Source of the DNA: Magnetococcales bacterium
GTDB lineage: Bacteria > Pseudomonadota > Magnetococcia > Magnetococcales > JADFYX01
Direction of reading: 5' to 3'
Assembly: GCA_015231305.1 (NCBI GenBank)
Contig: JADGBW010000007.1
Location: 1 to 53,378 of the forward strand
DNA length: 53,378 nt
Of the stretch, positions 28,692 through 36,081 are shown one piece after another. Position numbers and translations under genes: made by a program. The notes beneath the pieces are model-generated. The model was not told the DNA's origin and did no database searches. It worked only from the letters and a program-made list of their open reading frames with translations. Numbering within the stretch: the stretch's first letter is position 1; every line of letters starts with the position of its first letter.

Positions 28692-30359
28692 TTATTCAGG
28701 TTTAGCAAAAACAACTCGGTTTCTCCCGCTCTCTTTTGCTTCATATAGAGCACTATCAGCAGCATTGTTAAGTTGGGTTCCATCTTTATGGCCTGGATAC
28801 ACAGCAACTCCGCAAGAGAAGGTTTTGGTGAAAACAGTCTCTTTATAGTTGTGAGAAACTTTACTAAAGGCGATTCTAAGCTCATTTAAAATTCTATTTG
28901 CTGTTTCGCCATCTGTATCAGGAAGTATGACTGCAAACTCTTCGCCTCCGTATCGTCCTACCAAATCAGTTTTACGCAAACGTTGTTTAAGTAGTCTTGC
29001 TAAACTTTTTATTACCCTATCACCTGTGGGGTGACCATAAGTATCGTTTACCAATTTAAACTTATCCATATCAACCATGGCAAAAGACAGCTTTGAGTTG
29101 TTTCTTTTAGCTCGCTCTATTTCTAAATCAAGAAGTTCCTTTGTTTGGGTGTGGTTATATAACCCAGTTAGACCATCTCTAATCATAAAGTTTCTTAATG
29201 TGCGTGATCTTTTCACCCTAGAAGTAACAGATAGTACTAAATGTTCTGGCTGTATTGGCTTGGTGAGAAAATCATCACCACCTAAGCTCATAGCTGCAAG
29301 CTGTTTTTTTAAATCTGTTTCACCAGAAAGATAGACAATGGGTACACTGACAAATGCTTCTTGTTGGCGAATTACCTTGGCTAGTTCAAGCCCTGAACAA
29401 CCAGGCATGTAGATATCCATAAGTATAAGGTCAGGTCTAAAATCATCTAGCGGTTCCATGACTTTAAGTGGATCATTAACCACAACTGTTTCCATGTCTG
29501 CCTGTTGCAAAACTAGAGAAAAAAACTGTGACATTGAAACCGAATCATCTACAACAAGAATGCGATATGGCTCATAATCGTCTACCTCAACAATTTTATC
29601 TAAATTGTCTACAAGATCAGTTACATTAAATGGTTTAGTGAAAAATGCCACTCCACTAGCTGTTACTGCTTTTAGCCTGGTAGTTAAATCACTTGTTTCA
29701 GATGTAAATATAGTTGGTATAGGTGTTGGCCTATCTTTTTGTATATTTTCTAAAAACTCACACACATCTCCACCTGGCAGAAGAATATCTATAATAATTA
29801 CAGCAGGAATTTCTCTCTTAATTGCCTCTGAAAACTGTGAAAAAGTAGAGAAATATTTTACTGTGTAACCGTAGTGGGTTATCTGAGTGGATAATTCATT
29901 AGATAATTTTTCATCGTTATCTACTAAATAAATTAAAATATTATCTTCATGACTTTGTTGTGTAAGTGGCTGTTTGGTTAAAATGTTGCTAGCTGGTTTT
30001 TCTTCAGTGTTTTTTTTTAGGCAGACATTGGTTGTAGCTCTTAAAAGAGATAGTCCATCAATAATTTGTTTGCGTAGTTGAGTGGAAGGTTGCCCGCCTT
30101 TTTCTATTTGTTCTTTTACTAGTACTTCAACTTCTCGTGCTATTACTCCTACTTCTGGAAGACCAAATGTACCACTAGAGCCAGCAATAGTATGAACCAA
30201 ACGGTGAAACGTTTTAAAGTTCTCTTCATCCCAAGTATTTTTATCTAAATTATCCCATGTCTCTTCTATATTACTTATTTTACTTGGCAGCTGATTTCTA
30301 TAATTTGTTTGGCTGGCTTCAAGTTTTAAGAGAAGCTCTTTTTTTTTCGATTCATCCAT
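28692..30359 (-). CDS. HPt-REC-REC-GGDEF diguanylate cyclase
   Basis: A 555-residue paralog of the downstream protein without the EAL domain. HPt has His56 (VHTIAGSSGTFG), REC1 at about 140-258 has Asp191, REC2 at about 265-385 has Asp315, and the cyclase has GGEEF at 471-475 with an RKTD inhibitory site five residues before it. GGEEF is an accepted active variant. AGGTAAAAACA precedes the ATG. REC1 lacks part of the usual acidic pair (LVDNDE), which may limit its phosphorylation. An HPt ahead of two receivers suggests that phosphate can leave from or enter the same protein. It follows the hydrolase gene by 45 nt and is 221 nt before the EAL-containing paralog. Confidence 0.9.
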   Translation of the reverse strand: MDESKKKELLLKLEASQTNYRNQLPSKISNIEETWDNLDKNTWDEENFKTFHRLVHTIAGSSGTFGLPEVGVIAREVEVLVKEQIEKGGQPSTQLRKQIIDGLSLLRATTNVCLKKNTEEKPASNILTKQPLTQQSHEDNILIYLVDNDEKLSNELSTQITHYGYTVKYFSTFSQFSEAIKREIPAVIIIDILLPGGDVCEFLENIQKDRPTPIPTIFTSETSDLTTRLKAVTASGVAFFTKPFNVTDLVDNLDKIVEVDDYEPYRILVVDDSVSMSQFFSLVLQQADMETVVVNDPLKVMEPLDDFRPDLILMDIYMPGCSGLELAKVIRQQEAFVSVPIVYLSGETDLKKQLAAMSLGGDDFLTKPIQPEHLVLSVTSRVKRSRTLRNFMIRDGLTGLYNHTQTKELLDLEIERAKRNNSKLSFAMVDMDKFKLVNDTYGHPTGDRVIKSLARLLKQRLRKTDLVGRYGGEEFAVILPDTDGETANRILNELRIAFSKVSHNYKETVFTKTFSCGVAVYPGHKDGTQLNNAADSALYEAKESGRNRVVFAKPE

Positions 30360-30404
30360 TGTTTTTACCTTTTACTGATGAAAAACTGTTTTTATATATT
30401 GTTA

Positions 30405-30917
30405 CTAGTTAAGTAGTTCATCTAAAAATATTGCAAATAATCTTTCAATTAATGGCATAGCTGATAGCAATCTATGATCAGAATCTAGCAGGTGGAGCCT
30501 ACATTGGTGCTTTTGTGCAAACTGTATTGCATTGGCAACAGGAACAACTTCATCATTCCAGCCATGTATAACAGTTGTAAGTTTAGCTTTTGGTGTTGGG
30601 TTTTTAATTTCATAACCTTGTAAATAAATAGCTGGAGCCAACAAAAAAAGCCCCTTGGGTTTAACTGACTCTGACGCAACAATGGAGATATACGACCCCA
30701 TACTAGAACCAACTAAAACCAGTGGAGTAGGGTTGTCTTTTAATGTTTCTAATAATTTTTCTGTTCTTTTATCAGGTGACTTTATCTTACGATAATCTAT
30801 ACTTATATTTTGGCAGCCATAGTTAGAGGCAACAGCCATTAACCGAACTATTTTGTTGCCATCTGGTATGCCTTCTTTACCATGTGAGAATATTACCATA
30901 GGTTTAGTAGTTGCCAA
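30405..30917 (-). CDS. Small alpha/beta hydrolase
   Basis: A 170-residue cytoplasmic alpha/beta hydrolase. The nucleophile elbow is GSSMGSY (Ser near residue 73), and the acid and base fit IHGWNDEVVP and DSDHRL. The oxyanion turn is FSHGKEG. Size and motifs resemble YqiA/YcfP-like or RBBP9-like serine hydrolases, but the substrate cannot be told. The start is a TTG at 30917 with AGGAGT about 10 nt upstream; the first ATG, at 30899, has no ribosome site and would cut the first strand slightly. It is the first gene of the long minus-strand run. The gap up to 31278 holds a terminator and no other gene I can support. Confidence 0.78.
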   Translation of the reverse strand: MATTKPMVIFSHGKEGIPDGNKIVRLMAVASNYGCQNISIDYRKIKSPDKRTEKLLETLKDNPTPLVLVGSSMGSYISIVASESVKPKGLFLLAPAIYLQGYEIKNPTPKAKLTTVIHGWNDEVVPVANAIQFAQKHQCRLHLLDSDHRLLSAMPLIERLFAIFLDELLN

Positions 30918-31144
30918 AATATATTTTACTCCTATTATATAACCTAAATTAATTCATGTGCTTAAATCATTATAGTAATATATAAACCTTTGTCCAATCT
31001 GTACAGTAAATTCTTGTAAATCTTAAATGTTTATATATTTTTAAACATTTCGTTTTAAAGCTATACATCCTCAACATTTTTTCAATATATTTTAGACTTT
31101 GAAAAATTAAATACAGTTTAACTTGGTATTTTAAAAAATGTGAA

Positions 31145-31186
31145 ACAAAAAAAAGGCCTGCTATAAAATAATTATAACAGGCCTTT
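31145..31186 (-). terminator. Rho-independent terminator after the secreted Cys-rich gene
   Basis: AAAGGCCTG (31152-31160) pairs with CAGGCCTTT (31178-31186), the stem continuing through a TATAA/TTATA pair. On the minus strand a run of eight Ts follows. It lies 92 nt after the stop of the gene at 31278-31646 and should end its transcript. Confidence 0.85.
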
Positions 31187-31277
31187 CTAATGCTTAGTTT
31201 GTGCGGATTATGTTTTTGTTAACAATGTACAATACTTATTATTTGTTAAAATATAGACACAGTGCTAACTAAACCAA

Positions 31278-31646
31278 TTATTGACACTGGTTAAGGTCTG
31301 GTCGGCCACCCCAGCAAAAGTTAGTGCCGTTGTTAGATGGATGTCCAGAAGGAGCGAAACCACCTATTAGCTGTCTTCCATTGTAAGTAGCAGTTATTTG
31401 TTTGTATTTAGTGATGTCTAAACGACCATTGTTGCAGGACTTAACAGCTGCTTGCCAACATGCATGCATTGTGTCAGCTTTTTTAATTTTTGTGCATGAC
31501 TTGTTGCCACCACATTTTTTATAAGAAGTTGCATCTTGTCCTCTACAAGCTGTTCTTGTGTAGCTAACTGCACATTCTGCATAAGCCATGGTTGAAATGC
31601 CAATTAATACTGTAAACATAGCAGCAATACTTAAAAAAATTCTCAT
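31278..31646 (-). CDS. Secreted small protein with eight cysteines
   Basis: A 122-residue protein with a clear Sec signal peptide (hydrophobic residues 4-21, cleavage after AYA near residue 23). The mature part has eight Cys (CAV, TACRG, KKCGG, KSCTK, HACWQ, KSCNN, NFCWG, NQCQ), which would allow four disulfides. It ends with a conserved-looking DITKYKQITATYNGRQLIGGF block and a GGRPDLNQCQ tail. I do not know a named family. GGAG lies 11 nt before the ATG. It has its own promoter-like site upstream (31692-31720) and a strong terminator, so it is a single-gene transcript, probably periplasmic or secreted. Confidence 0.75.
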   Translation of the reverse strand: MRIFLSIAAMFTVLIGISTMAYAECAVSYTRTACRGQDATSYKKCGGNKSCTKIKKADTMHACWQAAVKSCNNGRLDITKYKQITATYNGRQLIGGFAPSGHPSNNGTNFCWGGRPDLNQCQ

Positions 31647-31691
31647 GAGCGTGGGTCTCCAAAGTTTGAATTAATTATTACCCTATATTAG

Positions 31692-31720
31692 ACTATATAT
31701 CGGTACGTTCTTGGCGTAAA
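31692..31720 (-). promoter_or_regulatory. Sigma-70-like promoter for the Cys-rich gene
   Basis: On the minus strand TTTACG (-35-like) and TATAGT (-10-like, 5 of 6) are 17 bases apart. Transcription would begin near 31685, about 40 nt before the ATG at 31646. The match is moderate but spacing and position are right. Confidence 0.45.
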
Positions 31721-31764
31721 ATATTGGTTTGTTTGGTTTAAAAGAGTAAGTTAATGCCACCTTA

Positions 31765-31989
31765 TTAGTGGTAATGCGTTATTCTTATCAACCGTGCTAA
31801 CCAATAGCTTGCGTCAGGTGCGAGACGAAATCTGCTGAATCTAGGGTTATGGTTGAGAGGAGTATGCATAATTATTTTGTCAGAGAAAAGTTTGTCACAA
31901 AAACTTGATTGTAAGATTGTTTTATTGTGTTTTCGTGATGCAAAGTTGATGTGAAAAGTCACTACAATTCGTACTTTAAAATAAAGCAT
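31765..31989 (-). other. Orphan 74-codon reading frame, doubtful gene
   Basis: This frame lies in the 435-bp gap between the Cys-rich gene and the globin-coupled cyclase gene. Its last 30 codons (NPRFSRFRLAPDASYWLARL and on) look more protein-like and less AT-rich than the surrounding DNA. The first part looks like random AT-rich translation and there is no ribosome site before its ATG. It could be the remnant of a transferred element or conserved noncoding DNA. I do not claim a functional gene. The remainder of the gap holds the promoter noted separately. Confidence 0.25.
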
Positions 31990-32081
31990 AAATTACATGT
32001 AAAAAATGTGTAGATAGAAATTTACTTAAAATATCTTGCAAAATTTATAAGTTCACATTTTTTTAAAAGAGAATTTCTAGT

Positions 32082-33236
32082 TTACTCTTCAACTTTTTTG
32101 TCTGGGGTTGCCAAAATCAATTTTGCTTTATCATCTGAACCACACATCCAGAAACCTGGTTCGTCTCGCGAGGCTTCTTTTGAAATGTACATACATTTAT
32201 CTGCGCTTTTAACTAAATCATCAGAAGAGATAAATTCATTTGGCCCGGTATCTACAATACCCATACTAAATGCCACACCAGTTTTATTGGTTTTAGCATA
32301 AAATCTTTCCACAAAACGTTGAACAACATCATGACAATTTTGGGTAGTTGAATTTGGCAAAATTATACAAAACTCATCACCACCATATCTTGCTACAGTA
32401 TCTACCTCTCGCATAGTTGCAAGCAGTGTCTCACCTACATGTGCTAGAAGTAAATCACCAGCTTTATGCCCAGCATTATCATTTAAAGCTTTAAATCTGT
32501 TTAGGTCAAAATATATCAGAGTAATTGGTTCGCAACGTCTTTTAGAGTGGGCTAAATCATTACGTAGACGTTCGTAAAATGCACGTTGGTTGACTAGCCC
32601 AGTAAGACCGTCTAGCCTAGCTAAATCTTTTAGCTCTTGGGTTCTTTGTGCCACTGTTGCTTCAAGATCCATGGCATAATCTTCTAACTCTTGTCTTGCT
32701 ATATCAACAGCAGAGACAAGTGCACCAGTATAAGTATCGAAAACTAGTTGCACATCAAACATCAATATTTTTTGTAGGCTAATTTTTCTCTGCTCTGCTT
32801 CAAAGCGAGAACAAGTACCATCTTTACATTGATCCTCAATTAAAGACTCCAGCAAGTTACTAAGCATACGTACGGCAGCCATATACAGAGGAGGTGAAAC
32901 CCCAATCCGTTTATGAACAATACCAATGCGTAAACGGGAATTTATGTATATTCTGTCATAATTTCCACTAAATAATTCAGCTATATAACCTCGCATTGTA
33001 TTTTTAAGACGTAGCAATGTTTCAGCGTCACCAATAACTACAACAACTTCCGGAAAATCAAGCAGCCAACTGTATAGTTTGTCAATGATAGAGTCCATTT
33101 GTTGTTCAATGTATGGCTTGACGACTAAAAGGCACTGTTCATCTTCTTGGGTCAAGTTAAACAACAATTTAAGCCGTTGTACTCTGCGGTCTGTAATTTT
33201 AAGTTGTTCGGCTAGTGTATAATCGGTCAAAGACAT
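32082..33236 (-). CDS. Globin-coupled diguanylate cyclase
   Basis: A 384-residue soluble protein from the ATG at 33236, which is preceded by GGAGGT; an in-frame TTG at 33254 overlaps that site and is rejected. Residues about 20-165 are a sensor-globin/protoglobin domain with the proximal heme His108 (RIGIVHKRIGVSPPLYMAAV). A short helical linker with DLEATVAQRTQEL leads to a GGDEF domain at about 208-365: GGDEF at 285-289, an REVD inhibitory site five residues before it, and DGLTGLVNQRAF at the start. The arrangement matches E. coli DosC (YddV), an oxygen-sensing diguanylate cyclase. It is a single gene on the minus strand. It is expected to change cyclic-di-GMP synthesis with oxygen. Confidence 0.92.
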   Translation of the reverse strand: MSLTDYTLAEQLKITDRRVQRLKLLFNLTQEDEQCLLVVKPYIEQQMDSIIDKLYSWLLDFPEVVVVIGDAETLLRLKNTMRGYIAELFSGNYDRIYINSRLRIGIVHKRIGVSPPLYMAAVRMLSNLLESLIEDQCKDGTCSRFEAEQRKISLQKILMFDVQLVFDTYTGALVSAVDIARQELEDYAMDLEATVAQRTQELKDLARLDGLTGLVNQRAFYERLRNDLAHSKRRCEPITLIYFDLNRFKALNDNAGHKAGDLLLAHVGETLLATMREVDTVARYGGDEFCIILPNSTTQNCHDVVQRFVERFYAKTNKTGVAFSMGIVDTGPNEFISSDDLVKSADKCMYISKEASRDEPGFWMCGSDDKAKLILATPDKKVEE

Positions 33237-33373
33237 TGCTAATAGTACCTCCAAATACAGTAATCTATATATAACTAAGGTATATAGTTGTAATAAATGG
33301 TTTTTCTGCTAAACATTTGTTTATTATTAATATTGGTAAAGCTTATGAATAAATACTATCAATATTATTCAAA

Positions 33374-35713
33374 CTATAAATTATTTGCATCTTGTAATTC
33401 AGACCTAACTTGGCTTATTGACTCCAACCCAGGATAAAGCTTAGTAGCTTTTTTAAGATATCTGTTAGTTTTCACAAAATTTTTGCCAGCCAAAGCTCTT
33501 TTTGCTAGAACAACATAACGTTCTGCAACTCGTTTAATACCATCTTTAGCCTCAGTATTTTCAGGATCTATAGCCAATATTGCATTGAGATTTTTTAAAG
33601 CATTATTTGCTTTTGGTACACTTAGTCTGTTTCTATTTATATTTCTATTTGCCGACTCCATCAAAGAAGCAATAGCCTTAGACTGTTGTTCTAGTACTGC
33701 CAACCTTGTTGCTTCAGCTTGTCCATTTTGTGATATATTCTTTTGTGGAGAGTCTACTAGTTTTTGAGTGGTTGCAGCAACAATAGGTAAATCGACATCC
33801 ACACTTTTTTGTATATCTTTAGCAACAAACTCTTCGTTAAGGTTTGGTACTTTTGCTTTAACAGGCTCTATACCATTATCACTATCAGCAGGAGAGTTAT
33901 CAGTAGGTTTTGAAATTGAGTTGTTGTTACTAGTTGTGTTGATTGCTTCCGGAGCCTGCTCTTGATCTTGGTCCTGATCTTGGACTAACTCCTTTTCCTG
34001 TTCTAACTCCTTATCTTGTTCTAACTCCTTATCTTGTTCTAATTTCTGATCCTGGTCTAACTCCTGATCTTGGTCTAATTCCTGATCTTGGTCTAATTCC
34101 TGATCTTGTTCTAACTCCTGCTCAGCATCATTTTTCTGCTCTTGTTCTTGCTCGTCATCATCATCTTCTTCTATTGGTAATAAATGTTGTTCAGAATTGG
34201 AGCTGTTATCAGTGGTATCTTGTAAGGCAGTTTTATGAGTTGTTTGTTCATTACTAGACTTAGTGGAGAACATAGGAGTAAATGCTATGAAACACAGAGC
34301 AATAAAGAAAAGAAAAAGTACAGTAGATATTATTGATATCTTTCTGTAAGTAGAGTCTTTTTTTGTGTCAAATTCCTCAATAGCTTTTGTTAATTCTGAT
34401 TTATCTGACAAAAGCTTTTTACTGCGGCTTTGTAATGCTAAATTTTGTATTTCTAATGTTTCTTTGGTTTGAATATATTCAGCTTCTTTAGCTTTAAGGT
34501 ACTTTTGTGATTCTAGCTCTTTGAAATCAAGCTTATTTTTAAAAGTTTGTAATTCGTTTTTTTGTTTTTCTAGCTCTTCTTGGGCTTGTTTTATAGAATC
34601 CTTCTGGTTTTGTATATTTTGATTTGCAGAAATCTCTTTAGCGTTTATGGCTGCCTCTTGCAGTTGTAGTGCAGCACCCTTTGAATTTAACTCTTCTTTA
34701 GCCTTAGCTTCATTGGTTTTTAACTTGTCTTCTAGTTGTTGCAACTCAGTTTGTCTGCTTTCTAATGACTTTTGAAGCTGTTCCATAGAGGTCTGCTGAT
34801 CTTTAATACGTTTTTTTAGCAATAACTCTCTATCTTCTAGGTCTGCTTCTTTTTGTTGCAATTCATTTTTTTGTTTTTCTAAACTTTCTTGCATCTTTAA
34901 ATTAGATGAATGCAGGGTTTCGTTTTTTTCTTGAAGCTGAGTTTTTTGGGTCTGAATGGTTATTTTACAGCTTTTAAGGTCTGCACTTTGTATCTCTAAA
35001 TTGTCTCTTAGTTGTTGTTGTGCTTTTTCTTGTATTCTTAATTGCTCTTCAGTTGCAATTTGTTTATCTTTATTTTCATTAATTTGCTTTTGTAACTCAA
35101 CAGATTGTTTTGCTAACTCCTGTTTTGTTTGTAAATTGGCCTCTTCCTGAATTTTAATTGCTGTTAAACGGCTCTGTAACTCCGCTTTTAGTTTTTCCAA
35201 AGGTTGTTGTTCATCTTTAAGCTTTGTTAGCTCACTGTTTTGTTTGGCTAAAGCTTCTCTACATTGCTTAAGGGACAAATCATTTGCTTTTAAACTAACT
35301 TGAGAAGCAGAGAGCTTAGCTAAAAAATCCTCTTCTCGTTGTTGTAACTCCTCACTTTGTTCAATTAAAGAATCTTTTACCTGTTTATAATATTTATATT
35401 GGTTTTTAAAATACTCTATTGCCTGGGCTTCTTTATCTCTAAATTCAGCTTCAGCTCGTTGCAACTCATCATCAAAAAGTTGCATAGGCTTTTTAGTATG
35501 AGTTAGTTGAACTTGTTGCGAGCCCTGTGTAACTGGTTTTAGTTTTTGTGTTGTAGATAATTTGGTTTTAGGCTCATTATCAATACCTTTTTGCTCAATT
35601 CTAGGCTGAGGATCCCACGGGTTTGCAATTGGCTGTCGAGAAGCTTTTTTCTTAATAATATGCCGTGTTTCACTTTTTGACGAACTAGCAAATGTAGACT
35701 TCTTGAAATTCAT
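33374..35713 (-). CDS. Membrane-anchored coiled-coil protein with acidic Q/E/D/L repeat
   Basis: I do not recognise a family. The 779-residue protein has a basic N-terminus (1-75), a very long Gln/Glu/Lys-rich coiled coil at about 80-450, one transmembrane helix at about 458-482, an Asp/Glu-rich linker with a hexapeptide repeat at 530-580 (ELDQDQ and variants), a Ser/Pro/Asn-rich segment at 590-630 and a C-terminal alpha-helical, TPR-like domain at about 685-775 (NLNAILAIDPENTEAKDGI). Basic residues before the helix place the coiled coil in the cytoplasm and the repeat and TPR outside. The design suggests a scaffold linking the cytoplasm with the envelope. It is monocistronic; a Fur-box-like site is about 85 bp upstream. 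Confidence 0.75.
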   Translation of the reverse strand: MNFKKSTFASSSKSETRHIIKKKASRQPIANPWDPQPRIEQKGIDNEPKTKLSTTQKLKPVTQGSQQVQLTHTKKPMQLFDDELQRAEAEFRDKEAQAIEYFKNQYKYYKQVKDSLIEQSEELQQREEDFLAKLSASQVSLKANDLSLKQCREALAKQNSELTKLKDEQQPLEKLKAELQSRLTAIKIQEEANLQTKQELAKQSVELQKQINENKDKQIATEEQLRIQEKAQQQLRDNLEIQSADLKSCKITIQTQKTQLQEKNETLHSSNLKMQESLEKQKNELQQKEADLEDRELLLKKRIKDQQTSMEQLQKSLESRQTELQQLEDKLKTNEAKAKEELNSKGAALQLQEAAINAKEISANQNIQNQKDSIKQAQEELEKQKNELQTFKNKLDFKELESQKYLKAKEAEYIQTKETLEIQNLALQSRSKKLLSDKSELTKAIEEFDTKKDSTYRKISIISTVLFLFFIALCFIAFTPMFSTKSSNEQTTHKTALQDTTDNSSNSEQHLLPIEEDDDDEQEQEQKNDAEQELEQDQELDQDQELDQDQELDQDQKLEQDKELEQDKELEQEKELVQDQDQDQEQAPEAINTTSNNNSISKPTDNSPADSDNGIEPVKAKVPNLNEEFVAKDIQKSVDVDLPIVAATTQKLVDSPQKNISQNGQAEATRLAVLEQQSKAIASLMESANRNINRNRLSVPKANNALKNLNAILAIDPENTEAKDGIKRVAERYVVLAKRALAGKNFVKTNRYLKKATKLYPGLESISQVRSELQDANNL
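33974..34126. repeat. 18-bp in-frame tandem repeats coding for the hexapeptide tract
   Basis: About eight imperfect 18-bp units code for residues 530-580 of the coiled-coil protein (units such as ELDQDQ, ELEQDK). Unit gain or loss keeps the frame, so the tract may vary in length between strains. Confidence 0.8.
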
Positions 35714-35796
35714 ATTTTTAACCCGTTGAGTATTAACGCAACCATGTTAAGTATGTAAGCTCTTAAAAAAGAACCAGTTGCCTAAAAATTGATAGT

Positions 35797-35815
35797 GGTA
35801 ATGAGAATCATAATT
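35797..35815. promoter_or_regulatory. Fur-box-like site upstream of the coiled-coil gene
   Basis: GGTAATGAGAATCATAATT matches the Fur consensus GATAATGATAATCATTATC at 15 of 19 bases and can be read as three degenerate GATAAT hexamers. It is 84 bp upstream of the ATG at 35713, in promoter position. The rest of the 368-bp gap (35714-36081) is AT-rich and shows nothing else I can support. Confidence 0.4.
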
Positions 35816-36081
35816 ATTACAACAATTTAATCAATATATTATGAAACATTCCCATTTGTTTGATGATATGTCAATGAAATTAAAAGGCATTACATAACAA
35901 TGTACTAGTTGAATTACCAATACTAAATTAAATGAGGTTTTGCGTGGAGAGGTTTATTCTAATTTATAACAATAACAATTAAAAATAGTAATCACATTTT
36001 TTTTGGTTGTAGCAGTTCACTTTGATAAATAGCTACCATTTATTTATTTGCTTTCTCATAGCCAGATCTACTCAAAAAAAA

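Noticed and set aside
28649-28885. Minus-strand frame at the end of the HPt-REC-REC-GGDEF gene
   Set aside because: It is an out-of-frame shadow of the real coding sequence with no ribosome site.
30339-30347. Nine-A run (minus strand) near the start of the HPt-REC-REC-GGDEF gene, possible phase-variable site
   Set aside because: Such runs are expected by chance in AT-rich DNA and the frame is intact; no reason to infer phase variation.
31951-31962. GTGA-N4-TCAC dyad as a CRP-like site
   Set aside because: The spacing is four instead of six bases and it is more than 300 bp from the nearest start.
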